Positions 21,943 through 37,365 of a stretch of DNA of 64,000 bases are shown here, in pieces. A model generated the notes under the pieces. The model saw only the letters and a list, made by a program, of their open reading frames with translations, was not told the origin of the DNA and ran no database searches. The stretch is from Agelaius tricolor (Eukaryota > Chordata > Aves > Passeriformes > Icteridae), in the NCBI GenBank assembly GCA_023055355.1, contig JALJCS010000004.1, positions 16,212,001 to 16,276,000 on the forward strand. Reading direction: 5' to 3'. Position 1 is the stretch's first letter; every line of letters begins with the position of its first letter. The translations under genes were made by a program, and so were the position numbers.

Positions 21943-24900
21943 TTAATGAAGAAAAGAACCCAGAGATGTTCAGAAAGAGACTGAGGGCACCTCCAGAGAG
22001 AGAAAACCATGATGTGAGCGTAGCAGCCTGGTTGCGTAGAGGGTGAGATGCATCAGAGGCTGAATTCCTAGAGGGGAATTCTCAAGGGTTCTCACTTTAC
22101 TGGGAGATCAGAACAGCAGCCTTGAGCTAAAGGTAATGAAGAAGTTTGACAAGGCCAGGTTTATACAAGTTGAACAGTTCTAAGATCTGCTTTATAGATT
22201 AAATGGCAATGAGAAGCCAAAGAGAAAGAAGTTTTAATAATCACGGTAGTAGGTTGTGGGAATACTCACAGCTGGGTTACCAAAACAGCAGAAAGAGAGC
22301 AGGTCAAAATCTTTTGTAGAAAAAAAATATTTTGTGTGTTGTTTTTTCTTTATATTCTGATCATAGCAATCAGTACTGTTTAGTATAAAATCTCCCTGAC
22401 CTAGCAAGGATAGAAATACTGCTCTGGTTGTAACATAGGACTGTTCTGAACAGAAAACAGGAAATTAAGCTCTGATTGAGATCTGTTTCTTATCACTCTT
22501 GTCCTACTTTGAAGTTCCCGTGTCCAAAGTATTTTCCCTGCAAGCACAATATTGTTTTCATAGTAATAACTCCCCTCCTTTCCTCCCTTCATGAAATTAG
22601 CTGTTGATTCCTTTACTTACATATCCTGTCTGAAGAAAACATCTGGAGCCAAGGCAGGAGTGAGGTATCCACGTCAGGGTCTGGAGTGTCCAACTGTGTG
22701 GCAACATAAAGGCAGCAGGGAGTGTAATGAAACCAGCCCACGCTGCCTGGTCCAGAGTGAAGAAGAGGTCAAATGCCGCTGAGCTCCAGATGTCTGGCTG
22801 AGTGAGCGGATGAATGTTGGCTATGTATCCACAGTGCATTAATGGCCCATGCATTAAAGGCAGCTGAGGGAAAAAAAAAAGATGCTGTCAGCAGAAAGGA
22901 CTAGAGCAGGTTATAGCTCCCAAAGGCAGAGAAAGCTAGAAAGTCACAGTCAGGTTCTGCTGTCTGCATGACACCACAGTTGCTTTTCAGAGTGACTGTG
23001 TCTCTCTTTTGTCTTCTGCATTTAGCTGCAGGAACAGGGCCACTGCAAAATTCAGCAGCGTTGGGCGTGTGTTTGCATGCACAGCACAGAAGCAGCAGGG
23101 TGATGAGTGTGCACCACAGTGACTGTACAGAATAACCAGAGATTGCTCTGGTTTTCACCCAAATGCCCTGTACAATGTCAGGACACACAGGCAGGATTGG
23201 GTGAGAGATAGTCCCAGGAAAAGTGAGTATGAGTGATCAGCATCTATGCACATAATCACAACAAAGAGGACACTCCTTCAACTGGAACAGAATATGAATA
23301 GCACCACCTTGCAGCTGGCCACAAGCAGACCTGTGAAAGAGGGCTAGGAAAAAGAGAAATGTTATTGTGGCATTGCAGAGTTTCCTTAGGGGGAAATGTC
23401 TCCTCCATATTAATGGAATCAAGAGCTTGGTCCTCCAGGGCACCGGAATAAGGGTATCTATTTAAAAGTGCTGGTTTTCATTATGCAATCCAGGACCTGC
23501 TCATGTGCCTGGGTGGCCTTCTCTGCACAGCTTTGTGAAGACATATCAGCAGAGGCAGTTCTCATTTCTCATCTTTAAATTCATTTGCCCCCAAAGAGGA
23601 AGGTGTGTGAAAAAACATGGGGGGGGGTTTCACTAGTTTGGTAAGAAGAAAACACCTGCCTTTGCCTCTTTAACCTGGTTTTCCATGACATGTTAGCAGA
23701 CCTAAAACTAGCATAAAAAGGCCTGGAGGAGAGGCAAAGGCCTGTGGCTTTGGGTAGTGTCGTGGAGGTCAAGTCCTTTTTTTCACAGTGTGTGTCCCAG
23801 ATGAATGTAACAATACTGTTGGGGGAGAAAGGTCCTGCTTGTACAGGTTATGTCTGTGTTATTTTAGTCTACTTACTGTCCAAGTAATTGTACCTTGTCT
23901 TATTCATCTTGTAGTGCCCAGTTTTAGAACCCTCTTCCCTTATATGAGGAGACTGATACCTATGCATGTGATTTGCATGTTTGTGTATGGACTCACAAAC
24001 ACATACATGAAAAGATTTGATAGCCCTTATTGTCATCTTGTCATAGGTCAGGCTTGATAGGGTTGAGAACTTACTTTCTACTGTTTTTTACAGTGAAACA
24101 GTAGTAGTTTTTAGGCTTTGTATCTGGAATGGGAAATCTGGGATCTGAAGAATACATCTGCAGGGACCAATACTGCTCCAATTTTTCTGCTTCTCACAGC
24201 AGGAATTTTCATCAGAAGTCACTCCTTAAAGTCAATCCCAGGAGATATGGTGCAATGCTACAATTCTCTGATGAATTACATACAGCATCACTGGCTACAA
24301 AATATTTTTCATGGAATGTATTTTCTGAGCAATAATTATCTGTCAGACATGCACTATCCAGAATAAAGTTGGGGAAAATTTGCTGGTGCCCACAACAAGA
24401 TGGAAAGATTATAGAAAATTGCTGGAAGTTTATAAATCACTGTAATAATTGTTGTGTGTGCTTGTGTTTGATATTATACACTTCTACAACATATGGAAAA
24501 AAGACAGCCTGATTGCCTTTAGTTTGTTCTAGAAGAAGCTCTGAAAAGTATGATTATGTGATTAATAAAATGCCTGGATTATGGTGCATGATCTTGTGTG
24601 CTTGCATGTTTATATATAGGTAGTGCTTGAATGTCTTGAGCCATCAGGTGAGACTTAGGTCATGAGGCTCTGACACTGGGCAGCTGCCCTTGTCAATGCT
24701 GAACTCAGCTGAAGGTGTGAACTATGTCTGTGGGTTTCCTGCTCGACAGCACAAACTGGACATTGCCTAAGTATAGGGTTAGTGCTCTTGCAAGGGCACA
24801 AGGACAAAGCCAAACACCTCCTGCTGCCACATGCAGGTTTCTCATGCACCTGTAATGGTTGTGTTTGAAGCTGGCTTAACCAGATGCTGACACTGGCAGG

Positions 24901-26879
24901 CTGTGTTTGACAAAATTACACTTCAACACCCAAAATGCTAAAGGAATTTGCATAAGGAAACACTGAAGACATAAAACCAATTGGTTCTGGTCATGCAAAA
25001 TGTGTTCAAGACACTTTCTTAGCTTGGGTTAAGCTTCTGATGGAATTGCACTGAAAAGGGGGATTGTGCCTTGGTCTCAGGAACATGTTCTCTTTCCTGT
25101 CAAAATTAGAAAATTTTTGGTAAATGAGATAGGCTTGTAGATCTGGTTGAAAACTGTGCCTTCAAGAAAGAAATATTGGCCTTCAGTAAGATCAGAGAGT
25201 TGATGTCTCATAGCTGAGGGACCCCTACAAACATGCAAACATATAGCAAGCTTGAGCAGCTGGATAGCACAGGGGAAGCAGATTTGCTTCTTTTAACAGC
25301 AACAGGGAATAAGATAGCTCAGGGTGGCTCTGAAACCACACCCTCACTCAGGATCAACTCAGTGCCACTCCTGACTCTTGGGGAATAACAGAGCACCTGG
25401 AAAAAAACAGCTACTGGCCTGTTTCGTAAGGAATCTCTGCTTTGCATTGAAAAAGGTCTTAAAGAAGCCACAGACATTTTCTACCTCTGCATTTCCTAGA
25501 GGATTTCCAATTGGATTGACTCTCATTAATTAAATGTTTTTTGGTTTGGGTTGTTTTTACTTTCAGTTATAGCTGGGGACATTTGCAGACTGGCTTCAAG
25601 TCCTCTAAGGTACTAGTAGTCTTTATGGAAATTTTCACTCACTGGTACTGCTGCATGCTCGTTATTGAAGGAAAAAAAGGAGGAAAAATAAATGAAAATT
25701 AGATCTAGGCCCTCTCAGCAGCTGTCACAGCTCACACTCCTATTTAAAATTATCTGAGCATATATTTTTGTGGAGCTGATGTCTTGTTTTATGACCTCTG
25801 CCTGTCTGGTCCCAGAGAGTTATTATGGATATCTATCACACAAAATTTCTTCATTTACCTTGTGGTGAACAGCATTGAACAAAAATAACCTTGTCTCTGC
25901 CTTAGTAACAATATGAACCAGTTTTTATTTTTTTCACTGTAGACAAGCTTGTTAAAAACATTAAGTTTTATATTATTAGCACATTTTTAGAACCTAAAAC
26001 ACCTTGGGAAAGGAAGGATTTCATGGCTTTCTAAAAGCTGTACTCAGAACAGTTGTCAAAAGTAAACTGATTCATAATCAATGTTGCCAGGAAGGCATGC
26101 TTGAGGCAAAGGAAGTATGTGGGCAGAGGAGTAAAATAAGCACATTAAAGGAAATAACAGCTGCCTCCATATATAGAAGTTGCTGGTAATATATACCAAT
26201 AATATGAAATTTAGATCAATTATAAAAATGAAATTTATTACTCTGATGACTGATACATTATTCTTTTTTTCCTCCTTTCTCCCTTCCCTACCATAAGGTA
26301 CCCAAATAAAGCCTAGATTGTGCTATGGAGATATTCCAGCTATTGCCACTTGTGAAAAAAACTAGAGGCATCTAGACAGAAGGACAAAGCCTTTGCACCT
26401 CTGAATCTTGTACCCTTATGTTTTTGATGTCTAATTTAGTGGTGGAATTGAGTTTGTACCCTGGGATTTCTCATCACTGCTTCAGATAAACTATGTTCTC
26501 AGAAGTGGGGCTCATAAAGGCCATCATTAGTAAGCTCTCAGCACAGAATTACATAAGGAGAAATCTAGTGCCAAGGTTAGCCTATTCCTTTCAGCTAGGT
26601 GACTTTCTCTCTTTTACTGTACCCCCAAGGAACTAGCTATCTCTCCTGACTCCTTTCCATAAAACAGCCCTCTTGTGAACCATTTTTTTTTTGGTTTAAA
26701 AATCTGGTGAAATTTAGATGCATCCTTTATTCAACAGCTGTTACTCCCCTAGTGTTGCAGCACAATGTTATAACATAGCTCACAACAGCTGACACTAATT
26801 GCTAGTGTCAGGAAGACTGGCAGTGTTTTAGCAAAAGGGAACTGTACCATCAGTTAAAAAGCTCTTGAGAAAGAGCCTT
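21943..26879. other. intergenic, no gene seen
   Basis: Unique AT-rich sequence with a run of nine G at 23619-23627. No coding exon, RNA gene or named repeat is recognised. Confidence 0.55.
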
Positions 26880-26924
26880 GGGAGGGAAAGAGAAAGGGAA
26901 AGAGAAGAAAGGAAAAGAGAAAAG
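26880..26924 (+). repeat. 45-nt pure purine tract
   Basis: Uninterrupted A/G made of imperfect GGGAAA/GAGAAA units. A low-complexity sequence of the kind that can form triplex DNA. Confidence 0.9.
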
Positions 26925-29900
26925 TGAGTCAGGAGAACAAGTCAGATTGGCAGAGTAACAACTACCCCTTTTCAAGATCATTTTCCACTTTTCCCAAATG
27001 CTCCATGTATTTATCGACTTCAGAAAATCTTCAAATTGAGAGTCAAATTGTATACATACTAAAAATTATGTTCATTTTCAAGATGCACAAAAAAAAAAAA
27101 AAAAGCCAGACAATTTTAATAGATTAAAACCCTTGGGGGGAGAAAAATTGCCAATATTTTTACTTTGGGGTTTCTAAACAATTCTCTGTCAGATTAGTAT
27201 AGGAATAGGACATCTGCTAACAAATTTACCTGTAAAATAACCCCTAGACCTACAAACCTATGAGGTAAATTCTGCAATAAAGTGATTGTAGGCCTCCACT
27301 ATAGTATTGACCTGCAAAGTAGCCATGGTCAGCCAGCTGCACAAACCCCCAGCTCAGACCAGGGTTATGTCTGTCCCTCCTACTGTGCCAAGTCCATCAA
27401 GGCCTGGGCAGTAACACCTGGCTCTTGAGAGATGTTCTGTACTCATGAGTTGCAAAAATTGCTTGATAGTAAAATGTAACTGGCAAGCTTGGAAAGTGTT
27501 GCCATTCTCCTTTGACAGGTGGAGTAACAGATGTGGAGAGATTAGGTGGTTTATTGAAGGTCTCAGATAAAGTTGGTGGCAGAGCTGAGAGTATTTCAAG
27601 AAGACTAATTCTCATGACCTCGATCCAAATGACTGTCTTTGGAAGGCATCTCATTATTCACACATGTTTTTTTTGCATAATAGAGATACTTAATTATAGG
27701 AAAGGAGAATTATAAGAAATGGTAAATTATAAGAACAAGGCTAAAATCATTAATAAAACAGAGGAGGACATTCAGCACTGAGAGACTGCTATGTTGAATA
27801 AACTGGGAGCATGAACACTACTAGTTCTGACTTCTGCAAATAGAATTTGTTGAATTAAAAACTTGCACAAGTGATCTTTTGCTGCATTTCCAGATATGGG
27901 CTTAGTTTCCCCAGGGCTGTCCTCCATGTATTCATGTTTTAAATCATATAAACTATGACTTCCTGGAAATAAAAATAGCTTTGTTAAACTTAGACTTTTA
28001 ATAAAGTACGTCAGCTGACATGAGGCAGGAAAACTATTTCTTTGTATAATAAAAGCTTCTGGCTAGTAACAAGACATTTTAAGACTTAAAACATTTGCAA
28101 CATCCTGAGCCTCGTCTCATGTTCACCAGTTCAACTCTGAATGGAGTAAATGCTTCTTCTCTCCACAATTAATTTTCCCCTCATACTGAAGTCTAAAACA
28201 AAAATAAAACCCTAAACTCTTAATCTGAATTGTTCTATCAGACAGAGAAGTGAAAAAGCATAGAGCAATATCAGCATTTTGTATTTTCTTCTCCATGAAC
28301 AGCAGGACATCAATTTACATTCAAATTTGTGAACAGTCTTACTGAAGGCTATTCCCATACTAGGGGATAAAGAAGAAAAATATGCATTTTTAGTTTGTGA
28401 GGCAGATTGCCATTCCAGAGTTATACACAGGCAATCTGTAAGGCAAAATTGCAGCTTCTGGAGGCGGACTACCAGGTCATGTCAGCAGCATTTAACTGCT
28501 GGGCTACCTGCACTCCCTTCAGAACAGGCACATGGTGAGTGCAAGCAGCACAAAGCTAGAGGAGCACAGTGACAGGAAGTGTCAGACACGAGTGGCTTAG
28601 CACTTTCAGACTTGTTAAATGAATGAGACAACTTGTCTGTATGAAGTTTGACATGGATGTGTGAAGGGCCAAGGCCTTAGCAATGTATTAGAGCTATTGC
28701 AATTATATTTTCAGGGAAAATCTAAAAGAGAAAGCTAAATCCTACAAATATCTCCTGAGACTCAAAGATAAGCAATGTACTATACCATCTTTCTGAGTTT
28801 GTTTGCAGGCCTGAATCACAGACGCTTGCATTGCATTTTGTCTGTTTACAGTGTTTCAAGCAATTTAGGGAATTTGGTTGTTATTCTTTTTCTCTGGTTA
28901 ACAGATATGGGGACCCTTTGCATCATCAAAGAATGGATGTTCGTGCAGTCTAACACAGTAAAAATCACAAGCCAAGGAGATTATTCCCTTGCTGAAGAGG
29001 ATCCTGAGGAAAGGGCCCTTCATCCACAGGCACTTTGATTCCTTCCTGCCAGTAGCTCTCTTTCTTTCATTTCTGCATTGCTGCAAGAGGTTTATGACTG
29101 TTGGCAATTGCAAACCCACTTCACCGAAGACAGCAGAGAGAAGTGATACCTGGGAAAGATGTGTAGGAGAAGCAGCAGCTAAGAACACAGCTTTCTATAG
29201 CACCCTGCTGCCAGCCTGAGGAGACATTACTTAGCTATTCACAACATTTTCTGCAGTCGTTATTTTATCTGGGATAATAGAAGCACAAAATGGTAAAAAG
29301 TCAGCTTACAGAATTAGCAGCCTTGCAGTATTGGCATATTGTGACTATATAAAGACAGCAATCACTGAAGTTGCTTCAGTTTTTTCTCTCCAGATAGCAG
29401 CATTGGCAGTGACTCAAAAATACAATATGAATTGCAGCAGAACCACTGATCCAAAAGGGAATAACCAAGAACAATGGGGACACTTTTAATCAACCACTTG
29501 CTCTTTTACAGGCAGTTTTAAAAGTTATTTTTATGATTACTTTGTATTTCTACACTGTTATTTGCAAATGTGCTCCTACTAGTACATACTCAGTTTGGAA
29601 GGCACATCTCTATTTTTTTATATTCTCCCATACAGCAGTATGGGGTTGTTGAAGCCTCATGGAAATGGTTCTTTCTCTCTGTCAACCATGCATGCATGCA
29701 CGTGGATTTGATCTAAATATTTATTAATTCTCCATAGAGAATATAAATACAACAATCAAACAGTCCTTGTATGGCCAGAGTGACAGCAGTCTAAAATTTC
29801 TGAGCAATATTGAAGTGAAATATTCTATGCATAGCTGTTCAATTTACATCTTTTATTGTACATCAGTGAATTCAAGTGGTCTAAGTCAGTTTTTAGGGCA

Positions 29901-32900
29901 CTCTACTATATTTTGAGATCTCTGTATCATAACAGGTTTATCTGAAACTTAAACAAGTATATTAAAAGAGGTTTATTTTTGTACTGACAAATGAGGATCT
30001 AGCACTAGTTGCCTTTTTCAAACATTTTCTGAAACTGAATCTGTCTTGTTCCTGGATTATAAATTTACATGTTTAATGCAGAGGTAGTTTTGGGAAGGGA
30101 GGGATGAATTTTATAGCTTCAAGAGGAGGGTTTGGGGTTGTGTGTGTGTATGTGTTTGTATTCTTTTTAAGTCTCATTTGAGAGAATTGGTAGTAGGAAA
30201 TTTGTAACGGAAGACCAGAGCATATTTAGTTACTCTGTTCCTGCACCAGATTGTCTGGGCATAATAAATGGACAATAAAATAAATATAACGCCATGTCTC
30301 TTAATTTGATACTTTGAAAGTCCCCCACTCTCTTTTTGCCTAAGGTAGATCACTATTCTGCTATTAAAGTTCCTTTAACACTACTTAAGCTTAACCCAGA
30401 TCCCACTGAAGTAAATGGGAATTGTTAAATTTATTTCACTGGGGACAGAAATAGGCCTTTAGGATATATCCTTCCATTGCTACTTATTTTCTTTTATTTC
30501 ATCACGTTATGTCATCATAAGCACATCTGCCTTCTTGAGGAAGTGGCATGGAAGATAAAGAATTTCATTTCCCAGGAAAGGTCACATTATTTTCCAAATC
30601 TAGAATGAGCTGGGGGAAAAAACTTGGAGGAGCCCTCCAAACCTGTCTTGTAACCCAAATTACAAATTAGTACTTGTTTTTGTTTGAACACCCATTAACA
30701 CATGCCTAGATATTAAATGTGATTTGCCCTTGCAAATATCTTATAAAGTTTCTTGCAATACCAATCTGTAAACTTTTGCTAGAGGTTAGAAATATTTTTT
30801 TGTCAAAAAATTCCAACCTTTTCTGAGTGGTGTGAATCTGCTGGTGTAACATTACATGGAAAGCTCTGGCAACTATGTGGAACAGGTTTGAGCAGCACTG
30901 GTTGCCAGCAACATGTCTTTGCTGTTGCTCCCACTCGTTTTCCACATTACTGAAGTTGCTCTAGCACTGGCAGCATTCAGGTTAAAAAACATCTTTAAAA
31001 AGAAGCTCAGTGCCTGAGAGGATTTAAATAGTTTTTAAACATGATCCTACTCGGCATGGGTAAATTGGGCTATTTTCCAGCAAGATTGTGATTTAAACAG
31101 AGATCTGGCTATCCGCACTTGAAGTGCCATGGGGACAGGGCCTCAAAATGAAACTACAATATATAACCAGCTGCTGGCAAATCTGTGAACACTGGGGGTA
31201 GCACTTATGAAGCAGAATATCATTCCCAGTCTTACTCCCACAACTCCCTTGCTTTTGGTGTCCTACATATTCTCTTCTACCCAATAAAGTCCATAACAGC
31301 CTGTGTGATACTCCTTGATGTTTTGAATTCCTTGCTCCTGGACAGGGCAATGCAGTGTGTCAACAACGAGGATGCCACAGCCAGTTCTGGTTTTGTCCCA
31401 CAAGTTGGCTGCAATACCCTTGGTGAAGCAAGCAGTGATTAACTTGTTTCCAAGTGTGCATTTGGACCAGCAGGATTAGAGACACAAAAACCAAAAGGGA
31501 AGCAATCACATGGCGGAGACAAAGCACCAGAGTACATACTTGCCAAAATGACACATCCTTATATCCTCCAGGACACAGTCCTATTTAGATATCATTGCCA
31601 CAGGCAGCTGAGCTGCGGGCTGATTGAGGAAAAGACCTTTTACACTTTCAGTCAGGTATTCAGCACAGAAATCTTTGGAATGCTTTCCTAAATATATAAA
31701 TGAGTGGGATATTTTATATAGTTGTTCTCTGCTGCTGTCCTGAACATTTTCATTATAACTCTTCTTATTTATTTTTGTTTGGTTTTGGTTTCTTATGTGC
31801 ACTGCAATCAGTCTCTCTGCCAGGGATTTTTAAACTGGAACACAATTCATCAAGAATTTGCTCGGACTGGTTTTGGGAGATTTAAAAAAGTATCATTTGT
31901 GCTATTTAGCAAAGGATAGCCTGTCAAACTGCTGACCTGGTCTGATAGAATACCTAACTGGTTCATACACTAGTGTTCTGTGTTTACAAAATGAACCATA
32001 CAGGATTGAGTAGCTGAAATCTACTCAGACACAATAAAAATTCTATTGCATTTTAATATGAGATGTTCCTGAAGTTCAATATCTGGAGAACATCCAGATC
32101 TAATTTAGAACCTGAATTATATTTACTATCCATTTAAAGCATAGATTGTTTTTAAATTTGTTCACCCAATCTTATCATGCTGTGCCTGTTTTTCCTTTGC
32201 AGTTACTCAGAGTCCACCAAGCTCTACTCAAATTGCTAATTAGCAAGAGCTGAATGCTTCTATTTAAAGGAGAAAATCAGGTGTGCATTCCTTCACTTTT
32301 TTTTCCCACAGAAACTTAATTGTATGAGTTAGTGTGGTTGTTTCATTACTTTCACCTCAAATATTTTCTTTAAACAGTTCCAGAACAAGATGGAGGTAAG
32401 ACCTCTGTAAGACAAGTTGTGAAGTCTGAATGTTCCAAGATTTCTGTGAGTGAATGGAAGGGAAGTGACACTGCAATCACTTCCTGGTGTGCTACTGTTG
32501 ATGTCCCACAAAAAAAGGAGGTTCCGGGAATACTTGCAATACAACAGAGAGCAATAAATATCAGTTAAAATAACTTTTGTGCCGTTTGAAATGTTTGTTA
32601 TCATAATAAAATTTATTTAAAGTCTTGTCTCACTGAAGGAACACCTGATACAAATTCCACGGCAGAAGGAAGGAAGCTTTGCTCATCTCACTCTCATTAC
32701 ACCAGTAGCAGTCTACTGCACTGCACCTGCTGCTGGCTGCCAGGGAGAGCCCTGAAGGCACAGCAGCAAACTGCTTCCACTGAGTGCTCACACTACTGAA
32801 ACCCACTTCCTTTGACACTTCTCAGGAAGGCATAATTGATTATCTTTTAGTTTGCAATGTACCATTTAACTCAAACAGCTGAACTGTTTTTCTTCCAGCA

Positions 32901-35900
32901 CAATTTCCGAGGCATTAAATCCCCTTAGTTTAGAAATATGTTTGTATTTTCTTTTGTTTTTCAAAATAGTAAGATGGTACTTAATTCAGGTTAAATATCA
33001 TGATGCTCTGATATGTTAGACAGAAATGTTGCTACTGAGAAATCAGCAGTTACATCTGAGGAAAGCTTCCCACATTTTGCATGGTTTTCTGACAAAAGGA
33101 AATAAATTAACTATATAGAAATGGGAAAGAAATTAGTTGATTAAATGATGCCTTCTTAACTTTGTGCCACGGGGGAGAAAAGGCAGTTGTTCAAAACACA
33201 GAGGAAATAGAGTTTAACAGAATGTTTGGATTACAGTATGATTAGATGGCAGATCTTATTGCCACTATATATTGCTATAGGTATAAAGTTGGAAAAAATG
33301 TACTCCGGCTGCCTATGGCAGGTGTGATTTTCATCCTATCAGTTGAGTAATTGGATAGACCCATTTTCTAGGCCAATCTCCCAAATGCATAAATGTGAAA
33401 ATAGAGATTTCTCTACAGCTATTTTCCTCTTATTTTATTTGCTCTCTTTCTCATTTTTGTGCTAGAGTTCTTCTTCTCCTTTTTTTTTTTTTCTTTTTTG
33501 TGTGTCTGGATAAGTAAGGCTCTTATTACCTCAGTTCAAATTGTACATGCTGTACCTATCTGTGCATTTATCATACACAGGTAAATTCCCAGATTTGTAG
33601 ACTACAAGTTGAGCAAAAGAGGTAGCCCAAAATATAAGAGAAATACTGTCCAGGAGATGGAAACCAACACAATCTTGTTTCCCTTTATTATACTGTGCAG
33701 AAATTACATAGTAGGGACTTACTGAATGTCTCCTCTGCAAGAAATACTTCAGCCATTTGACATTTTACCACACACTGGGGAATCAATCGCATGATAGAAA
33801 GTCTAAGAAACTAGAATACATGGGTTACAGAATTAATGGAACTACTGTTCTCCTATTGATAGTCCATCTTAGTCGTATTTCAGCCTATATGCATACTTTT
33901 GTCTTCTTTTGTACTTTTGGTGCAGACCAAGATATCTCTTCCCTTTGCAAATTGGAGACTAGCATTCAGAATGGATACTAACATCCATTTCAGCTTCAGA
34001 AAAATGTTCTCTTACACCATTGTCAATGTTATTTGCTATCAGTGGGCTTATTTGGTTTAGGAATGAAAAGGCAGGTGTTTGGGTGCAGGCCTGTGCAGAC
34101 ACCCATGCCCTGTTGTGGCAAATTCTGTCTGTCTGGCAGTGCAGCTGGACGTGCAGAACTGCACCTTCCCCAAGAATGAATCAGGTAGGCTGATGGCAAA
34201 TGATAAAAAAACCTCTGTAACTTCACACACACATTTTCTGGGGCATGAACAGCAGTTGAATTTAATTTTTGGGGTGACTTCTCTGGCTTGACCTGAGATT
34301 TTCTGAAAAACTCACAATTCTGCTAGCAGTTTGTAGGATTCTTGTTATAGGAAAATCTAAGCATGGTTTTCCAAGGACATCAACTATTTCTGTTGTGAGC
34401 CCCACCTCTTTTGACCAGTACTGTGGACATGAAATAAACACCTCTACTCATCACTGTCTGACATCTCAGTTGCAAGTTCAAAGCATATGCTTCAGGCTTA
34501 TAATCACTGTTCAGATGCTGAGGGCGGTTGTTTTCTTCTCATGAATATGAATGTCCTGTTCAAAATAAATGTTGGCAATCTGTGGTGGACTAGGACTGAA
34601 AACAATTCCAAATTAATCTAGCAGGTTGTCAAGAGATCAAAAATACCATCAGTGTATGAGCTGATGAAACTTACTGCAAGTAACATAAACCAGGAAGTCA
34701 TCTTAATGGAGTGATTGATGGCACAGCATACTACTGCAAGAGGCTTTTAGAGTTAACCCATCATTTAGGTTACCTTTCCATCAGCTGAGTAAGATTCTAT
34801 TCACCTGCCTAACATTAAATAATTAAACTTAACTAGCTACAATAAACAGTGTAGGAGAAGAAAAATAAAATCAAAGTTAAAGATATTCCGTATTTTTGTA
34901 AGGCAGGATTGAACATGAAAGCCCCTGGTATGAAGAAAAAGTACCCAAACACATACAGTCCTCCATTAAGACCTGAAATTTTTTACAAGGTGAAAAAACT
35001 GTTCTCACTGAAGAGAGTGGTATGTCTTCCTCTAAGTCATTCAAGTTTTAAGGTCACGATCAGACTGAGGTAATTCCCTGTGTTTAAGAACCAGGGAACA
35101 TTTAATGGGTATGACAGAAATCATGAAAAAAGCAAAAAATACCCCTGACACTGGATACACCATCCTATTTTACTTTTTAGAAGTCAGAAATAGAATTATT
35201 CTGAATGTACAAGGAATGCTGGTTTCCTTTTGATGTTCCCTTCATTTTGGTGATGGGGCAGAATGGGTTCAAACAGCTTGAAGTATGAAAAAGCAATGGA
35301 GGTTTATATTGTTATTAGATGAAGGCTTAACAACTTGTCGTTAATCCTTAGTTACACTAAGTTGGTTTATTGCAGAGACAGGTAGATTTAATACTGGTTA
35401 GAATGTGAGTACACCTGGTTTGCAGTTCAGAACAGGGTTGATGCAGTTGCATTGAAAAAAAAATCACAAATTAGTGAAAATTCAGCATTTGTGAAAATGG
35501 CAATTAAAAAAGAAAAAAAATGTAGCAGGAAAATAAACTCAAAGAACTAAATCCATGTCAGCTTTCAAGAAAAAAAAGTGCTGGCTGGATGCTAAAAATG
35601 TCAGAGGAGTTTTTCCCAGACAAATACGTTTCCTTGGAAAACACTTGAACATAGCAAGCAGCACTAATGAGATACGTCTGTAAAACCCTCTGCGCCATTA
35701 GCAAGGCACTAGGAATATTAACAGCAAGAAAAAGTAGATGTCACAAAGGACTCCAGAGTGTTTCCTCCTATTACCAGACTATCCTACCTGTTTTTATAGT
35801 AGCATGTTGCATAGTCTGTAAAATGCAAAGACTGCTCTTTACTATGCCTAATGGAATGCCCAATCTATGGTTAACCCAGCAAAACTGTATTTTCATAAAC

Positions 35901-37127
35901 AGGAAACCAAAGTTAATCCGTAGAGCTTCAGAAATAATAATGATTTTTAAAAGTGTGGAAATATTTATAATTTGTATCACAATAGCAAGTAGAGAAGCCA
36001 AACAAATTGTGAGTTGTTTAATACTGGGCAATGTGCAAACATAGCACAAACATCACAGAAATATGCAACCTAAACAGATCAGACAGCCTGAGGGTAAGAG
36101 AGGAAACAAAGATGCATGCTAAATAATTACAAATTTCCAAAGCCAGAATAAAAACCAAAGGAAGTTACCAAAGAAAATATATTAGAAACCTAATTACCAT
36201 CAGGGTTCTTGCAAGTGTAAAAAATGCTATTGTTCATGGGGTTTCATTTCTGTCAGAAAAAAAGGACAATGAATGAAGGTATGCAGATATTTCATTGCAG
36301 GCTCACAATGAAGCAACTATATCACTGCAGCTACTTAGCAAAGTTCCTTTCTGATAGAAACAGTACTATTATCTGCGAAAATCCTATTGGATTTCCATGT
36401 GGTGAGTTTCTTTTGTTTAAGGATCTTCATTTTATTATGCAGAAAAGCTCTGAGCCACTTTGCCAAGTTCAGGTCTTTACATGTGGAGTGAGAAGTTACT
36501 GAGTCAAGAGGACACACATTCTTTTCCATTCTCCCCACAATTTTTTTGTCAGTAGTAAATCTGCCTCACACTACTTGGTGAAAGAGCACCTCAGCTTGTG
36601 TTTCAGTTGTCTGGATCTAATTCAGAAAAATACATATACTAGTTATAAAGCCTTAAGGGAGCACACATGGTGCATGAGCTTCCACATGGGTAGTTATCAA
36701 GCCACATAGAGGGACTTGGATGCAAAGCACATACAGATTAAGAGAGTTTGTTGGGACTTCTAGAGGAAACTTCTGCCTCTTCTGGAAAAAAAGCCCAAGT
36801 TTTTTCCTTACCCTGGCTTGTTCATAGAGAAGAACCAATTAGAGGAAATAGTGGAAAGTGAATATCCTCAGCAGCTTCCTCTTTTACCCTAAAAGGAGTT
36901 AGCTTTTCTGCTCCAGCCCCACCACCCCCATTCACTGGGCTGAGCTCCCCTTAAGACTGGGAGCTGTGACTGCAGACTCCTTCTGCACTGGCCACAAACA
37001 GTCCCTTGCAATAGACTGAGCAGTCAGAGCATAACACATTGCCTCTTGAGCTACGTTAACAGACTGCACTTCTGGTTCCTTGCCTCTGGCAGCTGCAGGG
37101 CAACGCAAGTTTGCCTAGGCTGCCATC
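26925..37127. other. intergenic, no gene seen
   Basis: About 10 kb of AT-rich sequence with an A run (about 27089-27104) and T runs (for example near 33480-33492). Open frames around 28.8-29.2 kb and 31.1-31.6 kb were read through and do not resemble any protein I know. Confidence 0.55.
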
Positions 37128-37365
37128 ATGAATCACAGAATCAGCAATCATTTAGTTTGGCAAAGACCTCCAACATCACGGAGTCCAGCCTTTGACTGAT
37201 CACCACCTTGCCAACTAGACCACGGTACTGAGTGCCATTCCCAGTGGTTTCCCGAACATCTCCAGGGATGGTGACGCCACTACCTCCCCAAGCAGTACAT
37301 TCCAACGTTTAACAACCCTTTCCATTAAAAAATTCCTTATGAAGGTATGAGGGTAGACTGTTGCC
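37128..37365 (-). mobile_element. CR1 LINE 3' fragment
   Basis: The + strand opens with 'gaatcacagaatcagcaatc', the reverse complement of the CR1 3' tail, and continues through 'ggcaaagacctccaacatca', 'catctccagggatggtgacg' and 'acattccaacgtttaacaac'. The element is therefore on the minus strand and 5'-truncated. Confidence 0.9.

Noticed and set aside
28775..29219. Several 76-96 residue frames at 28.8-29.2 kb
   Set aside because: No similarity, no splice context, mutually overlapping on both strands.
31093..31554. Overlapping open frames on both strands that briefly looked like a membrane-protein pseudogene on minus
   Set aside because: No family could be aligned convincingly; stops and mixed frames, no poly-A tail or flanking repeats.
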